Assembly (NCBI GenBank): GCA_964496125.1
Contig: CAZBXE010000002.1
Location: forward strand, 184,110-248,109
From: CAZBXE01 sp964496125
GTDB lineage: Bacteria > Chlamydiota > Chlamydiia > Chlamydiales > CAZBXE01
DNA length: 64,000 nt
Direction: 5' to 3'
Part shown: in pieces, positions 44,273 to 53,298 of the stretch
Layout: each line of letters begins with the position of its first letter
Numbering within the stretch: the first letter of the stretch is position 1
Program-made: the position numbers and the translations under genes
The notes under the pieces: model-generated
The model's database searches: none
Seen by the model: the letters and a program-made list of their open reading frames with translations, nothing else
What the model was told of the DNA's origin: nothing

Positions 44273-45421
44273 ATGAAAGCTACAAACGCCCACCCTTTCA
44301 AGAAGACAGGAAAAGAGAACCGAGAATACAATGTTCTCATCAGGTTGATTGAGCTTTACCTCAAAAATGGAAAGCCTATCGGGTCCAATACACTCAAAGA
44401 AAACGGGTTTGAAGATTTGAGCTCAGCTACCATCCGTAACTATTTCGGCGACCTAGAAAAACTCGGGTTTTTAGAACAGCAACACTCCTCAGGCGGCAGA
44501 ATCCCAACGCAAAACGCTCTTCGTCTTTTTGCAAAGGAACATCTTAAAAACGAAGAAGTCAGCAGCGAGATAGAAAAGGAAATTGCCCCATTTCGAGAAA
44601 GAGAACAAAAAGAAATCACACTCTTTTTACATGAATCTGCAGGAAAATTAAGCTCTCTTACAAAAACAGCCATCTTCCTTTCCTCCCCACGCTTTGACCA
44701 AGATTTCATCCATGATGTTAAAATTGTGCCCCTAGATCGCGAGAGATGCCTTGCCATCACAATCTCAGATTTTGGAATGGTGCAAACTGAAGTCCTTCCC
44801 ATAAGCCACAGACTGTCTGAACAAGGAGCAAAAAGAATAGAAGGGTATTTCAACTGGCGGCTTAAAGGACGCGAGATAAAAGAACCCCTTACCGAAGAGG
44901 AAGAAAAGATTGCAACCTACCTTTACCACGAGGTCACCCTTCGCTACGTAGCAGGCTCTAGTCACTTTACAGATGAAGACCTCTTCCGTTTCGGCTTCTC
45001 CCACCTCCTGCACTACCCAGAAATGAGCCCTGCCAAGTCCCTAGCTGGGGCTCTTGCGCTGTTTGAAAACACAAGAGGGATAAGACAACTTCTGCGAGAG
45101 GCAATGAAAAAAAGAGAAACACAACTTTGGATAGGAACAGACCTTTTACCACACTGCAACGAAAGTCCAGAGTGCAGCGTAATCACAGCTCCCTTTTACG
45201 TTAACCATAGCCCCGTCGGCGCCATCGGCGTTTTGGGGCCTCTCCGGTTACCCTACCCAGAAATTTTCGCGATCGTCCACAGCTTTGCCGGCGCCATCAG
45301 CACCGCACTTACAAAAAGCATTTACCGATTCCAAATTAGGTTTAGACAACCCCAAGAAATAGCTTTGCAACTAGAGCATCAAGAAAGAATTTTACTAGAA
45401 GCCAAGGACAATCTGAGTTAA
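44273..45421 (+). CDS. hrcA: Heat-inducible transcription repressor HrcA
   Basis: 382 residues from ATG 44273. The N-terminal winged helix (ENREYNVLIRLIELYLKNGKPIGSNTL, SSATIRNYFGDLEKLGFLEQQHSSGGRIPT) binds CIRCE. The C-terminal GAF-like domain includes GAIGVLGPLRLPYPE and ends in a chlamydia-like extra tail. AAGGAGG at 44251-44257 is 15 nt from the ATG, longer than ideal. It is the first gene of hrcA-grpE-dnaK with a CIRCE element, so it represses its own operon until heat stress. Confidence 0.95.
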   Translation: MKATNAHPFKKTGKENREYNVLIRLIELYLKNGKPIGSNTLKENGFEDLSSATIRNYFGDLEKLGFLEQQHSSGGRIPTQNALRLFAKEHLKNEEVSSEIEKEIAPFREREQKEITLFLHESAGKLSSLTKTAIFLSSPRFDQDFIHDVKIVPLDRERCLAITISDFGMVQTEVLPISHRLSEQGAKRIEGYFNWRLKGREIKEPLTEEEEKIATYLYHEVTLRYVAGSSHFTDEDLFRFGFSHLLHYPEMSPAKSLAGALALFENTRGIRQLLREAMKKRETQLWIGTDLLPHCNESPECSVITAPFYVNHSPVGAIGVLGPLRLPYPEIFAIVHSFAGAISTALTKSIYRFQIRFRQPQEIALQLEHQERILLEAKDNLS

Positions 45422-45447
45422 TCTGAGAATCCACAAGGAAACAAACT

Positions 45448-46005
45448 ATGAACGAAGAAAAAAAACCCCAAGAAATAGATCTGGGGGCAAAACCAGAAAG
45501 CCCCGAAGAGCTCACCAAACGAGAAAGAGATGAGTATAAGGACAAGTATCTTCGACTGCTTGCAGAAAACGAAAATACCAGAAAAAGGCTCGTGAAGGAA
45601 AAGCAGGAAATCACCAAATTCGCCGTGCAAAACGTGATCGTTGAGTTCCTCCACCCTTTAGACAACTTGGAAAACGCCCTTAAGTTTACAAATACAGCCA
45701 ACCACGAGCTTAAAATGTGGGCAAAAGGGTTTGAAATGATCCTTGGACAGTTCAAAGAAGTCCTTCATAACAACGGAGTTCATCCTTTTGACTGCGAAGG
45801 GGATAGATTTGACCCCCACTTGCACGAAGCGGTTGAAACAGAAGAAACTGATGAAGCACCCCCAGGAACCATCCTCAAGGAATACATACGTGGCTACCGC
45901 CAAGATGGTAGAACCATTCGCCCAGCCAGGGTTAAGGTAGCAGAAGCACATAAAATTCATGATAAACAAGAAGAAGGAGAAGAATATGACCAAGAAAAAG
46001 AGTAA
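45448..46005 (+). CDS. grpE: Nucleotide exchange factor GrpE
   Basis: 185 residues. A disordered acidic start is followed by the long dimerising helix (about 25-80; YKDKYLRLLAENENTRKRL) and the beta-domain with PLDNLENAL and the conserved FDPHLHEAV and GYRQDGRTIRPARVKVA. It exchanges ADP for ATP on DnaK. It sits 26 bp after hrcA and overlaps the start of dnaK by 20 bp in another frame. Confidence 0.96.
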   Translation: MNEEKKPQEIDLGAKPESPEELTKRERDEYKDKYLRLLAENENTRKRLVKEKQEITKFAVQNVIVEFLHPLDNLENALKFTNTANHELKMWAKGFEMILGQFKEVLHNNGVHPFDCEGDRFDPHLHEAVETEETDEAPPGTILKEYIRGYRQDGRTIRPARVKVAEAHKIHDKQEEGEEYDQEKE

Positions 46006-47854
46006 AAAAATCATCGGCATCGACCTTGGAACAACAAACTCCTGCGTCGCTGTCATGGAAGGGGGCCAGGCAAAGGTGATTGTCAACGCCGAAGGCGCCC
46101 GCACAACCCCCTCTGTTGTTGCCTTTAAAGGAACCGAAAGAATCATCGGCATGCCGGCAAAAAGGCAAGCTGTCACAAACCCTGAAAACACCATTTCCTC
46201 CTCCAAAAGATTCATTGGGCGAAAATATGATGAGGTACAATCAGAAATCCGCACAGTGCCCTATAAAGTAAAAAGTGGCAACAATGGCGATGCCGTCTTT
46301 GATGTACAAGGCAAGCTAATCACGCCAGAAGAGATCGGCGCGCATATTTTAGCCAAAATGAAAGAGACCGCAGAGGCGTATCTCGGAGAAGAANNNNNNN
46401 NNNCAGGTTTGGATGTAAAGAGGATCATCCCTGAACCTACAGCTGCTGCCCTTGCCTATGGCCTGGATAAACAACACACGGATAAGAAAATCGCCGTGTT
46501 TGACTTAGGGGGCGGCACATTTGATATCTCTATCCTTGAAATCGGAGAAGGGGTTTTTGAAGTGCTCTCCACAAACGGGGACACACACCTAGGTGGTGAC
46601 GACTTTGACAACCGGATTTTGAACTGGATCATTGATACCTTCAAGAAAGAGCAAGGTATTGACCTTCGCACTGATAAAATGGCATTGCAAAGACTAAGAG
46701 ATGCTGCGGAAAAGGCAAAAATTGAGTTGTCTGGAACACAAACAACAGAGATCAACCAGCCCTTCATCACAATGGACCAGTCAGGCCCAAAACACCTTGC
46801 GATCACCCTTACAAGAGCAAAACTCGAAGAGCTTACCCACGAGCTGATTGAAAGAACAAAAGAGCCGTGTCTGAAGGCGCTCAAAGATGCCGGTGTGTCT
46901 AAAGATGATATCGGCGAAGTCATTCTCGTCGGCGGGATGACAAGAATGCCTGCAGTGCAACAGATTGTAAAGAGCATCTTCGGTAAAGAAGGGCATAAAG
47001 GGGTAAACCCTGACGAAGTGGTAGCAGTTGGGGCTGCCATCCAAGGGGGCGTACTCGGTGGGGAAGTAAAAGACGTTCTTCTTCTTGACGTCACACCTCT
47101 CACCCTTGGTATTGAAACTCTAGGGGGTGTCATGACTCCCCTTGTCGAGAAAAACACAACCATCCCCACACAGAAGAAGCAAATCTTCTCAACTGCAAGT
47201 GACAATCAACCCGCTGTAACGATTGTGGTACTGCAAGGGGAGCGTAAAATGGCAAAAGACAACAAAGAGATTGGGCGGTTTGACTTAACTGACATCCCCC
47301 CCTCCCCAAGGGGCCTGCCACAAATCGAGGTTGCCTTCGACATCGATGCAGACGGCATTCTCCATGTTTCAGCTAAAGACATCGCAACCGGCAAAGAGCA
47401 GAAGATCAAAATCGAAGCCTCCTCCGGTCTTGATGAAGCGGAAATCAAACGTATGATTCGAGATGCCGAAGAGCATGCCGAAGAAGATAAAAAGAGAAGG
47501 GAAGAAGTTGAAACACGAAACGAAGCAGACACCCTCTCCTTCAGAGCCCAAAAAGCGTTAAATGACTATAAAGACAAAATCCCAAGCGATGTGGCAAGCG
47601 ATGTGCAAGCCAAAATCGAAGCGGTAAAAAAGGCGCTTGAAAAAGACGATCTCTCTGCTATCAAAAGCGCAAAGACAGCGCTCGAGACGAGCATGCAGCA
47701 TATCGGGGAAGCTATGCAAAAAAGCGCAGGCGGCGGCTCTGCACACGCAGCCGGTCAGAGCTCCACGCCTCCTCCTAAACAAGAAGCTAAGGGGAGCAAA
47801 GACGACATTCAGGAAGCTGAAGTTGAAATCTTAAATAGCGACGAACAAGAATAA
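45986..47854 (+). CDS. dnaK: Chaperone DnaK (Hsp70), with assembly gap
   Basis: Starts at ATG 45986 after AAGAAGGAGAAG, inside the end of grpE. Nucleotide-binding domain: GIDLGTTNSCVAV near the N-terminus, FDLGGGTFDIS, and VGGMTRMP. Linker DVLLLDVTPLTLGIETLGG, substrate-binding domain, then a helical lid ending in a Gly/Ala/Gln-rich tail and EAEVEILNSDEQE. Ten N at 46394-46403 replace the segment between AYLGEE and GLDVKRI, where DnaK normally has about 25-27 residues (the VTVPAYFND region). The gap is therefore larger than 10 bp in reality, and the intact frame across it is coincidental. Third gene of the CIRCE-controlled operon. Confidence 0.96.
   Translation: MTKKKSKKIIGIDLGTTNSCVAVMEGGQAKVIVNAEGARTTPSVVAFKGTERIIGMPAKRQAVTNPENTISSSKRFIGRKYDEVQSEIRTVPYKVKSGNNGDAVFDVQGKLITPEEIGAHILAKMKETAEAYLGEEXXXXGLDVKRIIPEPTAAALAYGLDKQHTDKKIAVFDLGGGTFDISILEIGEGVFEVLSTNGDTHLGGDDFDNRILNWIIDTFKKEQGIDLRTDKMALQRLRDAAEKAKIELSGTQTTEINQPFITMDQSGPKHLAITLTRAKLEELTHELIERTKEPCLKALKDAGVSKDDIGEVILVGGMTRMPAVQQIVKSIFGKEGHKGVNPDEVVAVGAAIQGGVLGGEVKDVLLLDVTPLTLGIETLGGVMTPLVEKNTTIPTQKKQIFSTASDNQPAVTIVVLQGERKMAKDNKEIGRFDLTDIPPSPRGLPQIEVAFDIDADGILHVSAKDIATGKEQKIKIEASSGLDEAEIKRMIRDAEEHAEEDKKRREEVETRNEADTLSFRAQKALNDYKDKIPSDVASDVQAKIEAVKKALEKDDLSAIKSAKTALETSMQHIGEAMQKSAGGGSAHAAGQSSTPPPKQEAKGSKDDIQEAEVEILNSDEQE
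46394..46403. other. Assembly gap (10 N) inside dnaK
   Basis: Run of 10 N. By comparison with the DnaK family about 75-80 bp of coding sequence belongs here. Confidence 0.95.
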
Positions 47855-47860
47855 ATCCTA

Positions 47861-47897
47861 AAGGCGGCCAGCCTCATACCGACTGGCCGCCTTTTTT
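47861..47897 (+). terminator. Rho-independent terminator after dnaK
   Basis: AAGGCGGCCAG, an 11-nt loop, then CTGGCCGCCTT followed by T residues, 7 bp after the dnaK stop. It ends the heat-shock operon. Confidence 0.93.
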
Positions 47898-47934
47898 ATT
47901 TGCATTTTTCCAGAACATCTTCTAGCATAGGTGC

Positions 47935-49182
47935 ATGGAATTTGCTGCAATCCTTATCTTTGTCCTTGGGTATCTCTGCATAACACTAGAGCATCCGCTG
48001 CAAGTAAACAAATCAACATCCGCTCTCTTCATGGCGGTTCTTCTTTGGACTGTTGTTTTTCTTTTTACACCAGAAGCTCATGATACGCAAACTGCCCTGC
48101 TTCAAGAATATTTTGCAGATGTCAGCGAACTGATTTTCTTTCTTCTCGGTGCCATCACGATCGTAGAGATCATCAATGCCCATGGTGGTTTTCGGATGAT
48201 ACAGATGGTGATCTCCACAACTTCCAAGAGAAAACTCCTCTGGATCATAGGGTTCATCACATTTTTCCTCTCCTCCATCCTCGATAACCTCACTACAACG
48301 ATTGTCATGGTGACGCTTGTAAAAAAAATGATTGCCAATAGAGAGGATCGGATTCTATTTGGCAGCACGATTGTCGTTGCTGCCAATGCTGGAGGAGCCT
48401 GGACCCCGATTGGGGACGTGACGACAACGATGCTTTGGATTGGTGGTCAGATTACCACAGTCGGCATCATGAAATCCCTTTTCCTACCAAGCCTGCTCTG
48501 CTTTGTTGTTGTTCAGACGTGCTTTACCTTTAGCCTTAAGGGAGAGATCGTACGGCCTGCAGGGTATGTCGAACAAAAGGCAGAACCTCAAGCAGAACTG
48601 ATTTTTATTTTAGGCGCTTTAAGCTTAATCCTTGTCCCTGTCTTTAAAGTGCTAACAGGCCTACCTCCCTACATGGGCATTCTTTTAGGCCTCAGTGCTC
48701 TCTGGATCACGACAGACCTTCTTCACAGAAATGCCCAAGATAGGGATCACCTCAGAGTTCCTACCATTATGACAAAGGTAGACCTTTCTGCCCCTCTCTT
48801 CTTTTTGGGGATCTTGCTTGCCGTTGCGGCCTTAGCTCGCCTTGGCCTGCTGGTTACATTTGCAGCATGGCTTGGAACCTATATCCCTTCTCAACAAATA
48901 GTGGCGCTCTTTATTGGCCTTGCTTCAGCAGTTATTGATAACGTTCCTCTTGTTGCTGCAAGCATGGATATGTATCCGGCAAGCCCTGAAAATTTTTGGG
49001 AGCTTCTTGCCTACTGTGCAGGCACAGGAGGTAGCATCTTAATCATTGGCTCTGCAGCAGGCGTTGCTTTCATGTCTCTTGAAAAAGTATCGTTTGGTTG
49101 GTATCTAAAAAAAGCTTCTCTGCCCGCACTCCTCGGCTACCTTGCCGGTTTTCTGCTCTTCTACCTTACCTCCTCCCTTTAA
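47935..49182 (+). CDS. nhaD: NhaD-type Na+/H+ antiporter
   Basis: 415 residues with about 11-12 membrane segments, belonging to the ion-transporter superfamily of NhaD. Family-typical stretches: FFLLGAITIVEIINAHGGF, FFLSSILDNLTTTIVMVTL, NAGGAWTPIGDVTTTMLWI and the repeat-two ASAVIDNVPLVAASM, CAGTGGSILIIGSAAGV. It exports Na+ against H+. Chlamydiae keep NhaD-like antiporters, probably for pH and sodium-motive balance in the host vacuole. Monocistronic between two terminator or convergent regions. Confidence 0.93.
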   Translation: MEFAAILIFVLGYLCITLEHPLQVNKSTSALFMAVLLWTVVFLFTPEAHDTQTALLQEYFADVSELIFFLLGAITIVEIINAHGGFRMIQMVISTTSKRKLLWIIGFITFFLSSILDNLTTTIVMVTLVKKMIANREDRILFGSTIVVAANAGGAWTPIGDVTTTMLWIGGQITTVGIMKSLFLPSLLCFVVVQTCFTFSLKGEIVRPAGYVEQKAEPQAELIFILGALSLILVPVFKVLTGLPPYMGILLGLSALWITTDLLHRNAQDRDHLRVPTIMTKVDLSAPLFFLGILLAVAALARLGLLVTFAAWLGTYIPSQQIVALFIGLASAVIDNVPLVAASMDMYPASPENFWELLAYCAGTGGSILIIGSAAGVAFMSLEKVSFGWYLKKASLPALLGYLAGFLLFYLTSSL

Positions 49183-49201
49183 TTGTGTCGGTTTTTTGCA
49201 T

Positions 49202-50413
49202 TCACTCTACAGCGCCAGCCTTCGTCCTGCTGCAAATATACCTTAATGCAAACGGGGCAAAAAGGGTTGTCAAAGTGATTACCAAGACAATAGATGCATA
49301 GAGATCATCCTTAAATACTCCTGCTGTTAGGCCAACATTAGCAAAAATCAAGCCCACTTCTCCTCTTGGTATCATCGCCGTTCCTATAATCAGCTTTGTA
49401 GATAGCCGTTCTTTACGCAGCAAAAATCCAGACGCCAATTTCCCAAGGATGGCTGTGATAAAGAGAAGAGCCGTGATCATCCAAATAGAAGATAATCCTT
49501 GCTCAAGAGACCTCAAATTGATCGACAAACCAATAGCCACAAAGAAAATAGGTGTAAACAAATGGACAATCGGCCGCATCTGCTCTTCCACCTTATGGCT
49601 GAAAGCTGAACTCTCATGAAGAAAAACTGCAAATGGGAAAAAGAATTGTCGAGACAGGGCAAGACCTGCAGCAAATCCACCAAGCAACTCGGGCGCACCT
49701 AACTTATGCGCAATCCATGCAAATAATAAAATTAAGGAAACGATAGTAGTCGGCAACAACCCAGGAATCTCACTTTTTTCATCCCATTTTTTAATCGTTA
49801 AAGATACCCATTTCGCAGCAACAGGTGAAACCACAAAGAACATAATGATGAATAAAAGCACTTTCCCGGCATTCCAAAGGTCTACTGTCCTACTTTGTGA
49901 AAATTCATAAAGCATGGCAAGCAAGATGATACCTATAATATCATCTAAAACAGCCGCTCCTATAATGATTTGTGCTTCGTGGCTATTTTGCTTTTTTAAA
50001 TCGCGCAGCACGCGTAAGGTAATCCCAATACTTGTAGCCGTGAGCGTACTTCCAATAAATAAGCTGGCCAACAAGTCAAAGGCAAACAAAAAATAACTAA
50101 TAGAAAAACCCAAGATAAATGGTAAGAATACTCCTCCTATTGCTACAGCAAAGGCCTTGCCGCCTGAAGAGGTCAGCCTTCCTATGTCGGTTTCTATCCC
50201 CACCTCAAAAAGTAGTAGAATAATCCCTATTTGAGCTAGGAGATGAATTGGAGGCGAGATCTCCACAAGACCCAAAACGCTCGGACCAATCAAAATCCCC
50301 GCCACAAGCTCTCCTATAACAGAGGGAGCTTTAAAATAGGCAGCAATTTCTCCGACAATCCGTGCAGATAAAAGTATGAATACTAATTGTATCAGAAATA
50401 TATGCGCTTCCAT
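49202..50413 (-). CDS. Cation/proton antiporter, CPA2 family (NapA/KefB-like)
   Basis: 403 residues, about 12-13 membrane segments and no C-terminal TrkA-N domain, so closer to NapA-type Na+/H+ antiporters than to KefB/KefC. Visible features: GELVAGILIGPSVLGLV, ILLLFEVGIETD, the ion-binding double Asp in AAVLDDIIGIILLA, and MIPRGEVGLIFANVG in the late helix. It converges with nhaD across 19 bp. Two different Na+/H+ antiporters side by side suggest combined control of sodium and pH. Confidence 0.9.
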   Translation of the reverse strand: MEAHIFLIQLVFILLSARIVGEIAAYFKAPSVIGELVAGILIGPSVLGLVEISPPIHLLAQIGIILLLFEVGIETDIGRLTSSGGKAFAVAIGGVFLPFILGFSISYFLFAFDLLASLFIGSTLTATSIGITLRVLRDLKKQNSHEAQIIIGAAVLDDIIGIILLAMLYEFSQSRTVDLWNAGKVLLFIIMFFVVSPVAAKWVSLTIKKWDEKSEIPGLLPTTIVSLILLFAWIAHKLGAPELLGGFAAGLALSRQFFFPFAVFLHESSAFSHKVEEQMRPIVHLFTPIFFVAIGLSINLRSLEQGLSSIWMITALLFITAILGKLASGFLLRKERLSTKLIIGTAMIPRGEVGLIFANVGLTAGVFKDDLYASIVLVITLTTLFAPFALRYICSRTKAGAVE

Positions 50414-51037
50414 ATCTTCCTTTATAATTCACATTAACAGCACAACATAAGCTATTAATACAAGAATTTTAACAGGGCAGAGGCTTTCAAGGAAAATTAG
50501 ATAAAGATGGACCCCTTTTTTCTTTAGTCAGATGTTGTGCAGTTTACCCGTACCCTGAAGGCAGAGATTGCATGACACGCAGAGCTTTAAATCGTTAATT
50601 TTAAATAATTTGCACTTCTTACCCAGTTTGCCGCCTGGGCTCGTACTTCCTCCACCAAAAAAACTTGTAGCGCTCTTTACAAGAGATTGCATTTATATAT
50701 TAAAACAATAAAATAAGTAAACTTATAATCAAAACAGTAAAACAGGATGTTTGCAAATGAAAGTGTAGTCCTAGTAGGGCAAAATACTAATCCACGAACA
50801 CACCTAAGGCTCTTGCAAGCCCAGACATTAGAACACCTAGCCTTGATTACCTTTGACATAGACCTTCTCATTATACACAAAGCATTTCTTGTTAATCAAA
50901 ATCTGCATTCCATTACTTCGGAAGGGCACACCTCTTTTGATCTTACGCAAATAGATTAATTCCTATTGTAGCGTCCTTTAATTGATCTTAACCACGGCCT
51001 GGTATAAATAACCCCTCTATAAACAAGGAGGCAAGTT
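50414..51037. other. Long intergenic region with no convincing gene
   Basis: 624 bp. It holds a hairpin CTTGTA/TACAAG near 50670-50690 and two overlapping, opposite open frames, neither recognised: plus strand 50747-50959 (70 codons; MFANESVVLVGQNTNPRTHL...) and minus strand 50677-50880 (67 codons). No ribosome-binding site supports either. The region may be decayed coding sequence. The promoter of the small membrane-protein pair should lie near 50960-51030, where AAGGAGG (about 51028-51034) is a good ribosome-binding site for the gene at 51038. Confidence 0.4.
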
Positions 51038-51556
51038 ATGACAGTGAGAAAAGCAGAAAGCCAAACACAAGAGCTACACCCCCTAACGGAAGTCAAAAAG
51101 CAGACGCGCTCTTTTCTCTCTCAAATTACGATAACAACGGCCTGCTATGCTGCCTACCTGTTTGGATCAGAGGCAGGGAGAGGGTATGCGTATGTACATG
51201 GACCCAACTTCCTTTGGGATCAGATAATTAAATTTTATGGTTGTCAAACATTGAAAGGGTTCACTTGGTCTCATATCAGTGCCCACATTCTCTGCCAGGC
51301 TCAAGGTTATACGCTAGCTGGATCTCTTACCCCGTATATCGTAGCTGGGGGAGGAGCTGTAGGCGGTCTTGTATCTTACTGGACCTCCTACCTTATAATC
51401 ACTGGAGCAAAAAAAACGATCGAGTGTATTGGGTCTATTTTGAGCCCAAAAAAAGACGATCATACAAAAATAGCTTGGGAAGAAGCAGAAGAGATAGATG
51501 ATACTCCCACAATTGAAGTCAACAATCCATGGGAGCAATACAATGAAAGTTGCTAA
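51038..51556 (+). CDS. Hypothetical small membrane protein (first of a pair)
   Basis: 172 residues, not recognised. Two hydrophobic regions: about 30-45 (ITITTACYAAYLFGSEAG) and about 95-125, a Gly-rich double segment (YIVAGGGAVGGLVSYW). Acidic C-terminal tail. Strong AAGGAGG ribosome-binding site. It overlaps the next gene by 14 bp in a different frame, so the pair is coupled. The Gly-rich hydrophobic hairpin could be inclusion-membrane-like, but no secretion signal can be asserted. Confidence 0.68.
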   Translation: MTVRKAESQTQELHPLTEVKKQTRSFLSQITITTACYAAYLFGSEAGRGYAYVHGPNFLWDQIIKFYGCQTLKGFTWSHISAHILCQAQGYTLAGSLTPYIVAGGGAVGGLVSYWTSYLIITGAKKTIECIGSILSPKKDDHTKIAWEEAEEIDDTPTIEVNNPWEQYNESC

Positions 51557-51875
51557 TCCAACCCTAAAACTCATCCAAAATAAGCTTCCCAAGGCAGAAA
51601 GATCACGACTTACCTATATAGGGAAAGTGATACCCTGGGTTTTCGGCGCTATAGGGGCCCTGGGAGCAAGTTCTCAAGCCGGTGTTGTGGCTTTTTGGGT
51701 AAACCGCTTCTGGGCAGGAGATAGTGTTTTTGGGACGATCCTTAACTATGCATCTATTGGTGTTGTAAGCCCCTGGCTTTTAACGTACGCACCCTTTCTT
51801 GGCTTTACGGCAGGCGCCGCCGCCGGAAAAGCCGTAGTTGCTTTTACCCTCTTTTTAGCTAAAAAACGAAACTAG
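51543..51875 (+). CDS. Hypothetical small membrane protein (second of a pair)
   Basis: 110 residues from ATG 51543, with GGGAGCAA just upstream. Two hydrophobic Gly/Ala-rich segments (about 26-50 and 75-105), basic ends. It resembles its upstream partner in layout (hydrophobic hairpin with FW, a tyrosine-containing loop, then a second hairpin) more than in sequence, so the two may be distant paralogues. It converges with the FadL-like gene (4-bp overlap). Confidence 0.65.
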   Translation: MKVANPTLKLIQNKLPKAERSRLTYIGKVIPWVFGAIGALGASSQAGVVAFWVNRFWAGDSVFGTILNYASIGVVSPWLLTYAPFLGFTAGAAAGKAVVAFTLFLAKKRN

Positions 51876-53185
51876 AAGTTCCAGCCAAGGTTAGCCTTGA
51901 ACTGGTAGGCGTACTTGAACCTTAAATCTACCGTGCCAAAAGACTTAGCAAGCGCGAAGGTGTTGTCGTCTGCGGAAATATAATCATACTTCATATCGCG
52001 GAAGAAGACATAGAGAAACGCAAGATCAAACTCAACACGATCAGTTAGATTGTAGGTGAGTCCTGTTGTCACGTTATGGCGAGAAACGTAAGGGGTGGCC
52101 AAGTTACCAATGTTATTCCACTTTCTAAACACATGGCAATTGTAGGCATAACCGGCTCGAACAAGCAAGTCGCAAGTAGCTACGTACTCAAGACCCATCT
52201 TGTACACTTGAAGATCTTTCCACCCAAACCCAGGACCTCTACTCAAACCATAGTAAGGAGGAGGAATAACAGGTTCAACGGGGGGGGCTGGCTTATTGCC
52301 TAACGCTCTTATTTGGTTGTAAAGAATATCTGTATAATCAAAGGCAGCGGTAAGACAATCAAAAATCCTCCATTTTCCCCCAAAGCTGTAGAATGAGGGA
52401 AGATCGTAATGTCCTCTATCTGCCAGATAACCATCATATTTGTGGTGGTGTTCCATATATACCTTTGTCGCATAGGTTGCTGCAAAAGCAAGACAAGGAA
52501 GGATGTCCACAAGTGCACCTACCCGAAAGCCTACACCTTGCGTTGTATCAAAACCATTATTGGATATATGGTTCGGCGCTACTGATAGGTCGGTTAGAAA
52601 ATCCCTATATCCATCAATCTTGATCCTTTGTGCTGCATAGACAAAGGAGAACCCGACGCCCAAGTAATTCGTAAGGCTTGCAGCGATTGTTGGCACTACA
52701 AAGAGGGTTTGCTCCTCATGTCGTAGTGGCAACGAGTCAGGCTGGAGCCCAACACTGTATTGGACATTATCGCCCATACCATAGACGGCAAGACCTATAG
52801 CGCCAGCATCCGAAACCCGCTGTGAAATTGCAAAGCTACCACTCACAGACCATCGGTTACTATTGGACCCATGATTTGGCAAGAGACCCGTAGAGGTGTT
52901 TGCCCCCGTAAAATTAAAGCCTTGGGATTTATAGCCAGAGTCTGCGGAAATGTCTACTCTATCACAAAGGTCAACAATCCCTGCGGGATTCGAGGCAATG
53001 ATAAACGCATCTTGGGGGTACGCTGTGTTCGCTCCGCCCATCCCCATAGCTTTTGTCGAGTAAGAGTTAGGAAAATAACCAGAGGTCGGCATAGGTACCG
53101 GACTAACACTGGCAAAAAGCAGGGGCTGCGCACTCATAATGCACCCAGTTGTCAACCCAAACACAATTTTACTAAAGCTTTTCAC
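51872..53185 (-). CDS. Outer-membrane transport protein, FadL/OmpP1/TodX family
   Basis: 437 residues. The signal peptide (about 1-26, ending ...LLFASV) is followed by the FadL-family plug motif KAMGMGGANTAYPQDAFIIASNPAGI (written here as two parts: KAMGMGGANTAYPQD and AFIIASNPAGI, about 47-71). Alternating beta strands follow, and the C-terminal aromatic residue (GWNF) is the usual Bam signal. FadL porins pass long-chain fatty acids or other hydrophobic compounds, plausible for an intracellular bacterium that uses host lipids. It is divergent from hemG across 113 bp. Confidence 0.9.
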   Translation of the reverse strand: MKSFSKIVFGLTTGCIMSAQPLLFASVSPVPMPTSGYFPNSYSTKAMGMGGANTAYPQDAFIIASNPAGIVDLCDRVDISADSGYKSQGFNFTGANTSTGLLPNHGSNSNRWSVSGSFAISQRVSDAGAIGLAVYGMGDNVQYSVGLQPDSLPLRHEEQTLFVVPTIAASLTNYLGVGFSFVYAAQRIKIDGYRDFLTDLSVAPNHISNNGFDTTQGVGFRVGALVDILPCLAFAATYATKVYMEHHHKYDGYLADRGHYDLPSFYSFGGKWRIFDCLTAAFDYTDILYNQIRALGNKPAPPVEPVIPPPYYGLSRGPGFGWKDLQVYKMGLEYVATCDLLVRAGYAYNCHVFRKWNNIGNLATPYVSRHNVTTGLTYNLTDRVEFDLAFLYVFFRDMKYDYISADDNTFALAKSFGTVDLRFKYAYQFKANLGWNF

Positions 53186-53298
53186 CCTAGCCTCCTGATC
53201 AACGATTTGATTAAAAGCCTTTTTTAGCGCTTCTCATATTTATATTGCAAGAGGTTAAATCACTTTCACTTTCATTTCACTTCTGCTAAAGAAAAAAC

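Noticed and set aside
46456..47205. 249-codon open frame antisense to dnaK
   Set aside because: Serine/threonine-rich shadow of the strongly conserved dnaK frame, with no ribosome-binding site.
50677..50959. Two opposite small open frames as genes
   Set aside because: They overlap each other on opposite strands, lack ribosome-binding sites and have no recognisable family.
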